64,000 nucleotides of DNA from Methylophaga thalassica MP (GCF_000214595.1 NZ_AFIG01000003.1:124001-188000), one strand, 5' to 3'. Counted from the stretch's first letter, positions 54,785-64,000 are shown. The notes: generated by a model not told the origin, from the letters alone. Numbers and translations are program-made.

Positions 54785-56303
54785 GGCAGAAAAACAGCCT
54801 GTTCACTGGTTAATCGTATTTGCGGTGGTGCTCACGGCGGTACTCGAAGTGCTTGATACCACCATCGTCAATGTGGCTTTACCTCATATCAAAGCTGCAT
54901 TTGGCATTACCAGCGATCAAACAGTGTGGATTGTCACCAGTTACATCGTCGCTTCCATTGCCGTCATGCCTCTGACGGGCTTGCTATCACGTAAATTTGG
55001 TCGCCGTCGTTTAATTATCACCGCTATTGTTGGCTTTGCGTTTTTCTCAGCATTGGGAGGCATGGCTCAAAACTTCGAAATGCTGGTATTTTTTCGCTTA
55101 GGCCAGGGCTTTTTTGGGGCTTTTCTGATCCCGTTATCACAGGCGATTTTGTTTACCAGCTTTCCAAGAGAAAAGCGTGGACAAGCTATGGCCATTTTTG
55201 GGTTGGGGGTCATCGTAGCACCGGTACTCGGCCCCACCATTGGTGCGATTTTAACTGAGCACTTTTCTTGGCGTGCCGTGTTTTACGTCAATATGCCAAT
55301 CGCCTTTATCGCTTTGCTAATGGTGAGTGGCGAGCTGAAAAAAGAAGAGACCCAGCATGTCGATATCGACTGGGTAGGGCTGTTACTCATGGTTACCGCT
55401 ATTGGTGCATTACAAATGACGCTGGATTTGGGGGAAAGTCATGACTGGTTTGATTCTCATCTGATTCAGGTGACCGCCATTATCTCTGCTGTCACCGGCT
55501 TTATTTTCTTTGTGCGTGGCATGGGGCGTAAGCTGAATATCATCGATTTTTCACTACTGAAAGATAGAAGCTTTGCCGCGGGCAATGTCGCCATCGTTGG
55601 TTTTGGTGTCTCCATGTTTGGGGCCATTGCTATTTTGCCTTTATTTGTTCAAGGACTATTGGATTATCCTGTATTGGAATCAGGCCAATTATTTATTCCA
55701 CGTGGTATTGCGGCTGGTTTTTCTATGGTGGTGACCGGCTCATTTCTAGTAAACCGGTTTGATCCACGGATGTTATTAGCCATCGGTTTAATTCTCACGG
55801 GTACAGGGAATGTCATGCTGGCCAACTTAAATCTGGACGTGAGTTTTTGGCAGCTTGCTTGGCCTGGAGTTATCTCAGGGTTAGGTATGGGACTGTTTTT
55901 CGTGCCTATGTCGACACTGGCTTTCCAGAATATTTCCTCAGAAAAACAAGATGAAGCTTCTGGCATATACAGTGTGATGCGTTCGCTTGGTTCATCAGTC
56001 GGTATCGCCATTATTGGCTGGCAACTTGCTCGCAGAACCAATCTTCACTATGCCATTCTGACAGAGCAGATTACGCCTTTTAATCCAGCTGTCTCTCAGT
56101 ATTTAGCACCTTTAGGCTTGTCTCCTGACACTGGGATGGGGGCCAAGGTTTTAGCGAATGAAGTCATGGCTCAAGCCTCAATGTTAGCGTTTCAGGATGC
56201 CTTTATTCTGTCGGGACTGGCCGCATTTGCCATGTTACCGATGGTGCTGTTAATTCAAAAACCAGCAAAATCAGAGGTGGGTTCGCCAGCCACTGTGCAT
56301 TAA
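54777..56303 (+). CDS. DHA2-type multidrug efflux MFS transporter (EmrB-like)
   Basis: 508 residues, 14 membrane helices. VLEVLDTTIVNVALPHIKAAF is the DHA2 motif D1 in helix 1, LSRKFGRRRL motif A, and GFFGAFLIPLSQAILFTSF and GLGVIVAPVLGPTIGAIL (motif C) follow. Pumps drugs or other hydrophobic anions out with protons, working with the adaptor encoded just upstream. Substrates unknown. Confidence 0.92.
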   Translation: MTEAEKQPVHWLIVFAVVLTAVLEVLDTTIVNVALPHIKAAFGITSDQTVWIVTSYIVASIAVMPLTGLLSRKFGRRRLIITAIVGFAFFSALGGMAQNFEMLVFFRLGQGFFGAFLIPLSQAILFTSFPREKRGQAMAIFGLGVIVAPVLGPTIGAILTEHFSWRAVFYVNMPIAFIALLMVSGELKKEETQHVDIDWVGLLLMVTAIGALQMTLDLGESHDWFDSHLIQVTAIISAVTGFIFFVRGMGRKLNIIDFSLLKDRSFAAGNVAIVGFGVSMFGAIAILPLFVQGLLDYPVLESGQLFIPRGIAAGFSMVVTGSFLVNRFDPRMLLAIGLILTGTGNVMLANLNLDVSFWQLAWPGVISGLGMGLFFVPMSTLAFQNISSEKQDEASGIYSVMRSLGSSVGIAIIGWQLARRTNLHYAILTEQITPFNPAVSQYLAPLGLSPDTGMGAKVLANEVMAQASMLAFQDAFILSGLAAFAMLPMVLLIQKPAKSEVGSPATVH

Positions 56304-56323
56304 CTCAAACAACATCGTGTGAT

Positions 56324-56360
56324 AAAAAAATCCCGGACCAGCAAGCTGGTCCGGGATTCA
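56324..56360 (-). terminator. rho-independent terminator for the dehydrogenase operon
   Basis: ATCCCGGACCAGC (56330-56342), AA, GCTGGTCCGGGAT (56345-56357); 13 pairs. The T-run is on the minus strand only (56324-56329), so it ends the aldehyde dehydrogenase transcript and perhaps weakly the emrB one. Confidence 0.85.
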
Positions 56361-56388
56361 TTCCTTTCAATGTAATGCAGTCAGTGGT

Positions 56389-57798
56389 TTATGCAACAAA
56401 TAACGATTTAGCATTCACAAATTCTTTTATACCAAAGCCACCATGCTCACGACCATAACCACTTTCTTTTACACCGCCGAAGGGCATATTGGCTTGAGGA
56501 CCAGCGTAACCATTAATGTTCACCATGCCCGTATCGAGTTGTTCACGGGCAATACGAATAGCACGCTCCTCATCTTTAGAGAAAATGCCGCCACCAAGGC
56601 CATATCGGTGGTCATTAGCAAGCTCAATGGCTTCAGCTTCATCAGCGACTTTGAATAACGCAGCCACCGGGCCAAATAACTCATCGTCGTACGCCGGACT
56701 GCCAGCTTGGATGTTTTCCAATACCGTGGCTGGGTAATAGGCACCTTTTTGATCAGGTACTTCACCACCACATAAGCATGTGGCCCCTTTCATCACCGAC
56801 TCCTGAACCTGCTGATGCAGCTTGTCACGCAGATCAACACGTGCCAATGGTCCCATATCATTCTGACTGTCGGTGGGATCACCGAAAGTCACCTGCTTCA
56901 TCGCAGCAACATATTTATCTCTGAACTCTTCATAAACAGGCGCTTCAATAATAAACCGTTTCGCTGCAATACAGGTTTGACCACTATTCATGACACGGCC
57001 CTGAACACAGGTTTTGACCGCCAGATCGATATCGGCATCTCGCAGAACAATGTAGGCATCACTGCCACCTAGTTCTAATACATTTTTCTTCAGATGCTCG
57101 CCAGAAATTTTGGCAATCAGTCGACCGATACGAGCACTACCTGTAAACGTCACACCCCGAATATGAGGATGAGCAATCAATTCATCTGCCGTTTCACCAT
57201 CAACAAATAGGCAGCTAAATACACCCTTGGGTAAACCCGCTTCTTCATAAATCTTCTGAATGGCCTCTGCTGTTTCAAAGCAGGACTCATCATGCTTAAA
57301 CACTGTCGTATTACCGGCCATAATCACCGCAATGCTGTAGCGAATACATTGATAAAGCGGGAAATTCCAAGGCTGCATCCCTAAGATCACGCCTTCAGGC
57401 TGATAGGTAATAATGCCTTTCTTACCCACAGCGATGTCACGCTCTTCATCAGCCAGAGCGTCAATGCCATGCTCAGCGGTATATTCACAGATAGCAGCAC
57501 ACTGCTCGGCTTCGCCTTCGCCTAGTGCTAAGGGTTTACCCATTTGTTTAGCCATCATTTGAGCTAATTTAGCTTTATCACGACGGAGCAATTCAGCGAT
57601 TTTTTTGATAATGCTGGCACGCTCTTCAAGTGATGCGTTTCTCCAGCGCTGAAAGGCTTTATGAGAATTATCAATTAACGCTTCTGCTTCCTGCTTGGTA
57701 TGCAGATAGTAGGTTTTATACACCTCTTCTGTGGCAGGGTTATAGGTATCAATTGTTTGACGAGAAATAGCGGTTGTTTTCAATTCTGCTTGAGTCAT
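56389..57798 (-). CDS. NAD(P)-dependent succinate-semialdehyde dehydrogenase-like ALDH
   Basis: 469 residues of the ALDH superfamily. The general base Glu242 is in VLELGGSDAY and the nucleophile Cys276 in SGQTCIAAK; QPWNFPLYQ and FTGSARIG are cofactor-site motifs. The sequence fits the short SSADH group (Sad/GabD2-like) that oxidises succinate semialdehyde or similar C4 aldehydes. It lies 51 nt downstream of the ene-reductase on the same strand; together they suggest detoxification of reactive carbonyls. Confidence 0.9.
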   Translation of the reverse strand: MTQAELKTTAISRQTIDTYNPATEEVYKTYYLHTKQEAEALIDNSHKAFQRWRNASLEERASIIKKIAELLRRDKAKLAQMMAKQMGKPLALGEGEAEQCAAICEYTAEHGIDALADEERDIAVGKKGIITYQPEGVILGMQPWNFPLYQCIRYSIAVIMAGNTTVFKHDESCFETAEAIQKIYEEAGLPKGVFSCLFVDGETADELIAHPHIRGVTFTGSARIGRLIAKISGEHLKKNVLELGGSDAYIVLRDADIDLAVKTCVQGRVMNSGQTCIAAKRFIIEAPVYEEFRDKYVAAMKQVTFGDPTDSQNDMGPLARVDLRDKLHQQVQESVMKGATCLCGGEVPDQKGAYYPATVLENIQAGSPAYDDELFGPVAALFKVADEAEAIELANDHRYGLGGGIFSKDEERAIRIAREQLDTGMVNINGYAGPQANMPFGGVKESGYGREHGGFGIKEFVNAKSLFVA

Positions 57799-57849
57799 AT
57801 TTTATCCTCTTTGATAGTAAGAAAATTCGCGTTGATTGCAGATTGAAAA

Positions 57850-58938
57850 TTAACGAGCATCCTCCAGAAATGGATAATCGGTGTAGCCTTCAGCACCACC
57901 ACCATAGAAAGTATTTTGATCAGGCGTGTTCAGTGCAGCGCCGGCTTTGAGGCGTTCCACCAGATCCGGGTTAGCAATATATTGACGACCAAACGCTACC
58001 GCATCAGCACGTTGGCTTTTCACTGCATCCTGTGCCGTAAGCAGATTGTAGTCACCATTGGCAATGTAAAAACCCTGCCATTGTTGGATAAGCTGATCAA
58101 CGATGTGTAGATCTTTATTGCTGACATCGATGCCTGGAAAGCGTTCAACGATGTGAACATAGGCCAGTTTGTATTGGTTAAGTTGTTTGATAAGTGCCGT
58201 GTAGGTCGTCAGCGGATCGCTATCACTAACATCATTAAAGGTACCGGTCGGAGAGAGTCGTATGCCTACCCGGCCAGCATCCATCACTTCAAGCACGGCT
58301 TCGACCACTTCATTGACCAGGCGGATACGATTTTCAACTGAACCACCGTAATTATCAGTGCGATGATTACTGCCATCACAAATGAACTGGTTTAATAAAT
58401 AACCATTGGCGGAGTGAATTTCGACACCATCAAAACCGGCTTTGTCGGCATTACGTGCAGCTGTTTTGTATTCTTCAATCAGATTGTTAATGTCATCAGT
58501 TGTCATCGCACGTGGCTCTGAGACATCGACCATTTGGCCGTCTACAAAGGTTTGTGCTTCAGCACGAATCGCTGAAGGAGCAAGCGGCTTCTCACCTTCT
58601 GGCAGAACAGAGTGATAACTGATTCGGCCAACATGCCAGAGTTGCAAGAAGATTTTTCCACCTTTGTTATGCACAGCATCGGTGATTTCTTTCCATTTCA
58701 CCACTTGTTCATCAGAGTAAATACCGGGGGTTCTGATATAACCTTTGCCCATTTTGCTGATCTGAGTACCTTCAGCAATGATAAGACCGGCACTGGCACG
58801 TTGTGAGTAGTATTCGATGGCAAGATCATTGGGGATATCCGTATCATCATGGGCTCTGTTTCGTGTCAGTGGGGCCATAAAAATGCCGTTTTTGAGTTCC
58901 ACTGAGCCCATCTTCACAGGACTGAATAAATCATTCAT
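57850..58938 (-). CDS. nemA: alkene reductase of the Old Yellow Enzyme family
   Basis: 362 residues, FMN-dependent TIM barrel. MAPLTRNRA near the N-terminus and the flavin/substrate loops WHVGRISYHSV, FDGVEIHSANGYLLNQF and AFGRQYIANPDL are those of NemA/OYE. It reduces activated C=C bonds, nitro esters and maleimides with NADPH. AGGAGG precedes the ATG. The symbol follows the E. coli homologue; orthology was not tested. Confidence 0.9.
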   Translation of the reverse strand: MNDLFSPVKMGSVELKNGIFMAPLTRNRAHDDTDIPNDLAIEYYSQRASAGLIIAEGTQISKMGKGYIRTPGIYSDEQVVKWKEITDAVHNKGGKIFLQLWHVGRISYHSVLPEGEKPLAPSAIRAEAQTFVDGQMVDVSEPRAMTTDDINNLIEEYKTAARNADKAGFDGVEIHSANGYLLNQFICDGSNHRTDNYGGSVENRIRLVNEVVEAVLEVMDAGRVGIRLSPTGTFNDVSDSDPLTTYTALIKQLNQYKLAYVHIVERFPGIDVSNKDLHIVDQLIQQWQGFYIANGDYNLLTAQDAVKSQRADAVAFGRQYIANPDLVERLKAGAALNTPDQNTFYGGGAEGYTDYPFLEDAR

Positions 58939-59137
58939 ATACTTCCTCCTTTGTTGTCCAGATGATCAGTTTGATAACAAAGTCATCAAATAGTTCGCTG
59001 GCTAACTATAGGAGAGAAACTGTCTTTTCTATGTGAAGAGATAAGCTTGAGCGTCTATAAAACGACATTCTAAAATAAAAGTCCTTTTTAATCCTTACCC
59101 GATGACACTTCTACATTCTGATATGCGTTCTCTGATT

Positions 59138-60367
59138 TTAAATACTGGCACTTGCTCGTTTATGTTTAGGTAAATACAGCGATATCACGGCTGTTATGAC
59201 GATAAATAAAGCAGACATCCATAAACAAAACCCTAAACCATAAGACTGATAGAGCCAGCCTGAAAGCACGGTACCAATCAGCCTTCCCATGGCATTTGCC
59301 ATGTAATAAAAGCCGACATCAAGTGATACACCATCTTCACCGGCATAACTAACAATCAGATAACTATGCAAAGCTGAATTAATCGCAAATAAAACACCAA
59401 AGATCATCAGCCCCACGATCAGTACCAGCTCTTTATGCCAGCTATAGGCCAATGCAACTGCAATCAATACTGGAATCAAACTTAAGGCGAGTGCCCAAAA
59501 TAAGGCATCTTTGCCATCAGGAAGTCTATTTTTAGAGCGGGTAGTTAATCTAGGGGTAAAACCTTGTACCGCCCCGTAACCTATCACCCACAAAGCCAAA
59601 AAGCCCCCTACATACCAGTGATCCCAACCAAAACTGGTTGATAAATAAACGGGTAAGGCCACAACAAACCAGACATCCCGTGAGCCAAACAAAAACATTC
59701 TGGCGGCAGAAAGCACGTTAACTGACTGGCTTTTAGAAAAAACATGACTAAATTTAGGCTTATTTTTTGCTCTTCCAAGCTCTTGTTTAAGAGAGAACAG
59801 ACTAAATATCCAAACCATCATTAATCCAAGAGCCATCACTAAGACCGCCCCTTTAAACCCACTCAGCGTAAGCAGCCCGCCTCCGAGAAAAAAGCCCACC
59901 CCTTTTAATGCATTTTTTGACCCAGTTAACGCGGCAACCCATTTATAGAGCTGACCATTTTCCTCTTTTGGCACCAGTAACTTGATGGCACTTTTGGCAC
60001 TCATTTTATTTAAGTCTTTGGCAACACCGGATAAGGCCTGCGCCGCCATGACCCAAATAACAGTTAACCATTCGCTCGGCACAAGTAGCATAGATAAGGC
60101 AACAACTTGCAGCAGCAGCCCGATATTCATCGTTTTATTCAGGCCAATATGCGCGCCGAGCCAGCCTCCAACGAGATTAGTGATCACCCCAAAAATCTCG
60201 TAGAACAAGAAGAGCATGGCGATCTGCAACGGGCTGTAACCCAAACTATAAAAATGCAATACCACTAACATGCGTAATGCACCGTCAGTTAAAGTAAAAG
60301 CCCAATAGTTTGTGGTGATAATAAGATACTGGCGAATCTCGTCAGATAGCTTAGCCAAGGCTGTCAT
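59138..60367 (-). CDS. arsJ: organoarsenical efflux MFS transporter ArsJ
   Basis: 409 residues, 11-12 membrane helices. The N-terminal ITTNYWAFTLTDGALRMLVVLHF and the loop DLNKMSAKSAIKLLVPKEENG are typical of ArsJ. It exports 1-arseno-3-phosphoglycerate made by the adjacent GAPDH, which then breaks down outside to arsenate, giving arsenate resistance without reduction. It begins 6 nt after the gapdh gene. Last gene of the ars operon. Confidence 0.93.
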   Translation of the reverse strand: MTALAKLSDEIRQYLIITTNYWAFTLTDGALRMLVVLHFYSLGYSPLQIAMLFLFYEIFGVITNLVGGWLGAHIGLNKTMNIGLLLQVVALSMLLVPSEWLTVIWVMAAQALSGVAKDLNKMSAKSAIKLLVPKEENGQLYKWVAALTGSKNALKGVGFFLGGGLLTLSGFKGAVLVMALGLMMVWIFSLFSLKQELGRAKNKPKFSHVFSKSQSVNVLSAARMFLFGSRDVWFVVALPVYLSTSFGWDHWYVGGFLALWVIGYGAVQGFTPRLTTRSKNRLPDGKDALFWALALSLIPVLIAVALAYSWHKELVLIVGLMIFGVLFAINSALHSYLIVSYAGEDGVSLDVGFYYMANAMGRLIGTVLSGWLYQSYGLGFCLWMSALFIVITAVISLYLPKHKRASASI

Positions 60368-60373
60368 TGATGA

Positions 60374-61384
60374 TTACTCCGAATCCTGGCGACCAACCAA
60401 ACGCACTAACTCAGCAGTACGGTTAGCATAGCCCCACTCATTGTCATACCAAGCGTAAATCTTGACTTGCGTGTTATTGACGACCATGGTGGATAAGGCA
60501 TCAACTATACTTGAACGCGGGTCACCTTTATAATCTATCGATACCAAAGGGCGCTGTTCAAAACCTAAAATACCGTTCAACCCTCCATCAGCCGCTTCTT
60601 TTAATAAACGGTTTACTTCATCAGCTGTTGTTGCACGCTCAACCTCAAACACGCAGTCTGTCAGCGAGGCATTGGTTAGCGGCACCCGAACAGCATGCCC
60701 ATTAAGACGCCCTTTTAACTCAGGAAAAATTTCAGTAATTGCCGTTGCTGAACCTGTTGTTGTTGGAATCAAGCTAGTGCCACATGACCGTGCGCGACGT
60801 AAGTCCTTATGCGGTGCATCAATAATCGTCTGGGTATTGGTAATGTTATGGATGGTCGTTATCGAGCCATGTTTAATACCTAACTTATCGTGAATAACTT
60901 TAACCACAGGCGCAAGAGAGTTTGTTGTGCAGGAAGCGGCTGTCACAATTTGATGTTGGTTTTTGTCATAACAATCATCATTGACGCCCATCACAACATT
61001 TAAGACTCCCTCTTCCTTCACAGGCGCCGTCACAACGACACGTTTTACGCCTTGTTTCAAATAATCTTGAAGGATGGCCTTGCTTTTCATTTTGCCACTG
61101 GCTTCAATCACAACATCACAGGATGACCAGTCAGTATCAGCGATAGTTTTATTCTGACTGCAGATGATGTGTTTACCATTGATGTGAATGACATTATCAT
61201 CAGACATCGCCTCATGCTGCCAAGTACCTTGAACTGAGTCGAAATTGAGTAAGTGAGCCAATGTATCTGCATTTCCAGCAGGATCATTAATCTGAACAAA
61301 TTCAATATCATCCCAATCAAACGCAGCCCGTAACGCTAAGCGACCGATTCGACCGAACCCATTAATACCTACTTTGATTGTCAT
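60374..61384 (-). CDS. ArsJ-associated glyceraldehyde-3-phosphate dehydrogenase
   Basis: 336 residues. NAD-binding start [16 protein letters not shown], catalytic Cys in [11 protein letters not shown], and [11 protein letters not shown] at the end. In ars operons this GAPDH uses arsenate in place of phosphate to make 1-arseno-3-phosphoglycerate for ArsJ. It is a dedicated copy; the central glycolytic GAPDH would be elsewhere. Two nucleotides separate it from the phosphatase gene upstream. Confidence 0.93.
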   Translation of the reverse strand: MTIKVGINGFGRIGRLALRAAFDWDDIEFVQINDPAGNADTLAHLLNFDSVQGTWQHEAMSDDNVIHINGKHIICSQNKTIADTDWSSCDVVIEASGKMKSKAILQDYLKQGVKRVVVTAPVKEEGVLNVVMGVNDDCYDKNQHQIVTAASCTTNSLAPVVKVIHDKLGIKHGSITTIHNITNTQTIIDAPHKDLRRARSCGTSLIPTTTGSATAITEIFPELKGRLNGHAVRVPLTNASLTDCVFEVERATTADEVNRLLKEAADGGLNGILGFEQRPLVSIDYKGDPRSSIVDALSTMVVNNTQVKIYAWYDNEWGYANRTAELVRLVGRQDSE

Positions 61385-61386
61385 GT

Positions 61387-61890
61387 TTAGTCCTTAATTG
61401 CGTAGTATGTTTCTAAGAAATTCAGATGTGTCGTTACTGTTAAAGCACGAGGTCTTACAGACTGGACAAGCTCCTTAACCTCTTTCCATTCCACGCCCAT
61501 CTCAAGTAAAAGTATGGCAGCGATCAATCCTGTTCTACCTGAGCCACCACGACAATGAATAGCAATGGTCGATGCATTCTTTAACAGCTTAAGTAGCTCA
61601 GTTTTGACCTGAGACAGTCTCGTTAAGAAAAGTGCATCTGGAGACATATCATCTTCGATGGGTAACTGAAACCAGTGCATCCCCTTCTTCTGGATCAGCA
61701 TTCCCAGGTCAGACACACCTAAATCCGCAAGCTCGTGATCGGGTAAGGCTGTTATGACAGATGTTGCTCCCGCATGATGTAAAACGTCTAAAGCCTGTTC
61801 TATGTCAGTCTCTTTTGTGCCAGGACATGGCGTAAAAATAAATTGCCCGCCGGTTGGCAGGGGAAGAAAAGTAATAGGATGTGTATTCAT
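61387..61890 (-). CDS. dual-specificity/tyrosine phosphatase-like protein of the ars operon
   Basis: 167 residues of the cyclin-dependent-kinase-inhibitor-3/DSP type. The active loop [11 protein letters not shown] has Cys113 and Arg119 (C-x5-R), and [10 protein letters not shown] around residue 80 gives a likely general acid. Intact, so probably active. Such phosphatase-fold proteins are recurrent in arsJ-gapdh operons; whether it acts on arsenylated or phosphorylated intermediates is unknown. It lies 22 nt after arsR. Confidence 0.87.
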   Translation of the reverse strand: MNTHPITFLPLPTGGQFIFTPCPGTKETDIEQALDVLHHAGATSVITALPDHELADLGVSDLGMLIQKKGMHWFQLPIEDDMSPDALFLTRLSQVKTELLKLLKNASTIAIHCRGGSGRTGLIAAILLLEMGVEWKEVKELVQSVRPRALTVTTHLNFLETYYAIKD

Positions 61891-61912
61891 GATTTAAAGA
61901 CGTTCTTAAAAG

Positions 61913-62260
61913 TTATCCGCAGCAATTTTTTTGATTATCTGGACGATCAGACATTTGTTGTAATCGTTGCACGTCCTCATCGATAAGTTGCTGATTATGT
62001 ATTTGGGTGGTTGAAATGACAGATACCATCCAGAGAGGAAGGTCAGTACTGATACGATAAAAGACCCACTGTCCCTGACGTCTATCCTGTATAAGTCCGC
62101 AATTTCTGAGTTGAGCTAAATGTCTTGAGATTTTAGGTTGGATTTCATTTAACGCCTCAGTCAACTCACAAACACACAGCTCATCTTGTTTGTAAATTAA
62201 TAAAATGCAACGTAAACGAGTTTCATCGGAGAGACATTTATAAAAATCTATTGGGCTCAT
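61913..62260 (-). CDS. arsR: ArsR-family arsenic-responsive repressor
   Basis: 115 residues, winged helix-turn-helix (PKISRHLAQLRNCGLIQDRRQGQWVFYRI). The As(III)-binding CVC motif (ELCVCELTEAL, Cys29 and Cys31) is present and a Cys-Cys pair ends the protein. It should repress the operon and release on trivalent arsenic. Unusually it is the second gene, and it overlaps the ArsC-like gene by 1 nt. Palindromes in the divergent region upstream are its probable operators. Confidence 0.94.
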   Translation of the reverse strand: MSPIDFYKCLSDETRLRCILLIYKQDELCVCELTEALNEIQPKISRHLAQLRNCGLIQDRRQGQWVFYRISTDLPLWMVSVISTTQIHNQQLIDEDVQRLQQMSDRPDNQKNCCG

Positions 62261-62652
62261 TACTCTATTCCAGGTTTGGACTTAACTAAGGTAAATAAAT
62301 GAATACGGTTACTCAGCTCTCTTATGACAGAAATCCAAGAAGCCATATTTTGTGGAAGAGATATAATATCTAGATGCCAGCACAGTTGCTTGGAGCTGCC
62401 ATCGTTCTGAGGACAACTCTCAGATTGTTTATCACATAACTGGATTGAGAAATCGTATTGTTCGGTGAGACTCATAGGTGTTGTTTGATGAGGTATTAGC
62501 TTTGAGTAAGCTATTGCCTCTGACACCTCAGTATCTAATGTGATGTCATGACAATATCCTCGGAAGTCATTTCCGCCTGCTTTATTCAACAATAAAGTAG
62601 CCAGATAAGCATAAACAGGATTTTCTTGGCATTGGAAACAAATTTTTTGCAT
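62260..62652 (-). CDS. degenerate ArsC-like (LMW phosphatase fold) protein
   Basis: 130 residues that align with thioredoxin-linked arsenate reductases: N-terminal strand with Cys8 where the nucleophile Cys10 of pI258 ArsC sits, and QLCDKQSESCP with Cys73 and Cys80 at the spacing of redox Cys82/Cys89, then CWHLDI for the HWxF region. But the P-loop C-x5-R is lost: residue 14 is Tyr instead of Arg. Phosphate/arsenate oxyanion binding should be crippled. First gene of the ars operon. It may bind trivalent arsenic or act with the intact phosphatase. Confidence 0.7.
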   Translation of the reverse strand: MQKICFQCQENPVYAYLATLLLNKAGGNDFRGYCHDITLDTEVSEAIAYSKLIPHQTTPMSLTEQYDFSIQLCDKQSESCPQNDGSSKQLCWHLDIISLPQNMASWISVIRELSNRIHLFTLVKSKPGIE

Positions 62653-62678
62653 TTCTATTCAGTTTCGCTGGTCGATTA

Positions 62679-62700
62679 AATATATGATATTTGATATATA
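62679..62700. promoter_or_regulatory. probable ArsR operator, ars side
   Basis: AATATATGATATTTGATATA, an imperfect palindrome of the type ATATATGA-N-TTTGATATAT, 27 nt upstream of the ArsC-like start. Confidence 0.55.
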
Positions 62701-62783
62701 TTTCATTAATATTACACATAAAATAAAACTATAAAACCGCATAAATATAATGATTTCTGTAGTATAACATTAAGAGCAAACTA

Positions 62784-62803
62784 ATATATGAAATTTCATA
62801 TAT
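62784..62803. promoter_or_regulatory. probable ArsR operator, pstS side
   Basis: ATATATGAAATTTCATATAT, a perfect 20-bp palindrome in the 233-nt divergent region, related to the ars-side site. Its position next to pstS suggests that ArsR also controls pstS. Confidence 0.65.
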
Positions 62804-62885
62804 ATGTAACATGACATATATATATTCCTTCTACTCAATTCTCAGCAACGCTATTGAAATGCTCACCACAAATAAAGGAATAGTC

Positions 62886-63932
62886 ATGAAATCGTTTATT
62901 AGAAATAGTATTTATATCGGTATTGTCTTCACTTCACTCGGTTTGACAGCGTGTGGTTCCGAATCCTCTTCGTCGGTCACGACGAATGCTGATAATGCTG
63001 CCAAGAGTATTGTTATCTCGGGCTCCACCTTTGCTCGCCCATTTTTTGAGAATGTATTAGAGAAATACAAAATACGAGATCAAAGCACCCAATATGCTTA
63101 TCATTCGATCGGTAGTGGAGCAGGCATTGAACAGTTCATAACTGGCGAAGCCGATATCGGAACAACAGATGCCCCTATCAACACAGCAGAATCCAGTCGC
63201 CTGAAAGAGGGGTATGAAGAGATTATTATCACCTCTGGCATGATTAGCATTGCATACAATATTGATGGAGTTAATACACCTTTAAACCTACCAAGAGATG
63301 TATATACAGATATTTTCCTTGGGAAAATAACCCAGTGGAATGACCCTCGAATACAATCTGCTAATGCTGATATCAGTTTGCCGAAAAGTCATATTCAACT
63401 CATTACGCGTTCCGATAGCAGCGGTACAACCTATGCTTTTGCTCAACACCTTTCAGCAATCAGCCCAGAATGGAAAAACACGTTCGGTGCCCATAAAGTC
63501 ATAGACTGGCCGGGAAAGGCGATGAAAACTAAGGGGAATGAAGGCGTGTCTCAACGATTATCTATTACAAAAAACAGTATTGGTTATGTTGAGTTTGGCT
63601 TTGCAAAACAACTTGGATTAAAAATGGCACGACTAGAGAATAAACATGGAAAGTTTCTTTTGCCTGACATTAAATCAGGTCAAGTCAGTTTTAATGATGA
63701 GCAGTACCCTGAATCTGAGGAACGTGCTTCATCAATTAGTGATCCTGATGGCTATCCAATCGTGACATATATATGGGCTTTGATACGTAAAGACTACAGC
63801 GATCCTAGAAAAACAGAAAAAGTTCGAGACTTAATAAAATGGACGCTTAATGACGGTCAAAAACTTGCTGAGGATTTGTATTACCTCCCATTATCTGAAC
63901 AGATTATTCGATCAGAACAATCAAAATTATGA
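62886..63932 (+). CDS. pstS: phosphate-binding lipoprotein PstS-like
   Basis: 348 residues. Lipobox LTACGS makes Cys22 the lipidated residue. SGSTFARPFFENVLEKY, IGSGAGIEQF, DIGTTDAPI and ITRSDSSGTTYAFAQHL are the phosphate-contact loops of PstS. It captures phosphate (perhaps selecting against arsenate) for a Pst ABC transporter. The frame is open from 62811, but AAAGGAA precedes the ATG at 62886 and the lipoprotein signal begins there. Divergent from the ars operon, a pairing common for arsenic islands. Rest of a pst operon may continue past the window. Confidence 0.92.
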   Translation: MKSFIRNSIYIGIVFTSLGLTACGSESSSSVTTNADNAAKSIVISGSTFARPFFENVLEKYKIRDQSTQYAYHSIGSGAGIEQFITGEADIGTTDAPINTAESSRLKEGYEEIIITSGMISIAYNIDGVNTPLNLPRDVYTDIFLGKITQWNDPRIQSANADISLPKSHIQLITRSDSSGTTYAFAQHLSAISPEWKNTFGAHKVIDWPGKAMKTKGNEGVSQRLSITKNSIGYVEFGFAKQLGLKMARLENKHGKFLLPDIKSGQVSFNDEQYPESEERASSISDPDGYPIVTYIWALIRKDYSDPRKTEKVRDLIKWTLNDGQKLAEDLYYLPLSEQIIRSEQSKL

Positions 63933-64000
63933 CCATGCATAAAATTATATTTCTATAAATGTATGTCTTATTTAAGAGTGAAAGGATTATCAGGAATCAT

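Overview
The window is a stretch of chromosome from a gammaproteobacterium, most likely a marine or salt-adapted one. Evidence for this is the Rnf ion-pumping operon, a six-gene Mrp-type Na+/H+ antiporter operon, NhaD, and housekeeping genes typical of the class (rep, yifB/comM, ubiK, zapG/yhcB-like, ppnP, nth). A PEP-CTERM-type surface protein and the general gene mix would suit a Methylophaga-like (Thiotrichales) organism, but the genus is a guess. I saw no rRNA, tRNA, CRISPR array or insertion sequence.

Layout. 1-8.5 kb: a surface protein behind a probable cyclic-di-GMP riboswitch cut by the window edge, then single metabolic genes (oxidoreductase, peroxiredoxin, rpiA, fructosamine kinase, LMW phosphatase, nhaD, MaoC hydratase, DAHP synthase). 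8.7-14.8 kb: rnfABCDGE translationally coupled to nth and a DUF1841 gene. 14.9-23.4 kb: a quinone-reductase-like gene, cytochrome c5, mrpAB(fused)CDEFG, yaiI, cytochrome b561. 23.4-32.6 kb: rep, yifB, a DUF481 protein, ppnP, ubiK, a HerA/YjgR ATPase, a zapG-like gene, catalase. Convergent gene pairs are separated by clear bidirectional terminators.

32.7-50.3 kb is accessory DNA: a BLUF photoreceptor, a YefM/YoeB pair, a two-partner secretion locus, a cytochrome P450 broken at a tandem GATTACAT repeat, topoisomerase IB between two diverged copies of a noncoding block, and three integron attC-like sites that delimit gene cassettes (vapBC, an orphan gene, a DUF4238/SEC-C pair) with no integrase in view.

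50.3-64 kb: an HD-GYP receptor, an EmrAB-type efflux pair, an ene-reductase/aldehyde dehydrogenase pair, and an arsenic locus (ArsC-like, arsR, phosphatase, gapdh, arsJ) divergent from pstS across a region with two ArsR-type palindromes.

Most interesting points: (1) the TPS exoprotein ends in a lipase-like domain (Ser-Asp-His) and is followed by two related small lipoproteins, which looks like an effector with periplasm-facing immunity proteins; (2) a 15-codon leader ORF whose stop lies in the loop of a hairpin that sequesters the tpsB start codon; (3) an 8-bp repeat tract that switches off a P450; (4) an attC cassette cluster; (5) an ars operon with an arsenate-reductase homologue that keeps its three cysteines but has lost the P-loop arginine.
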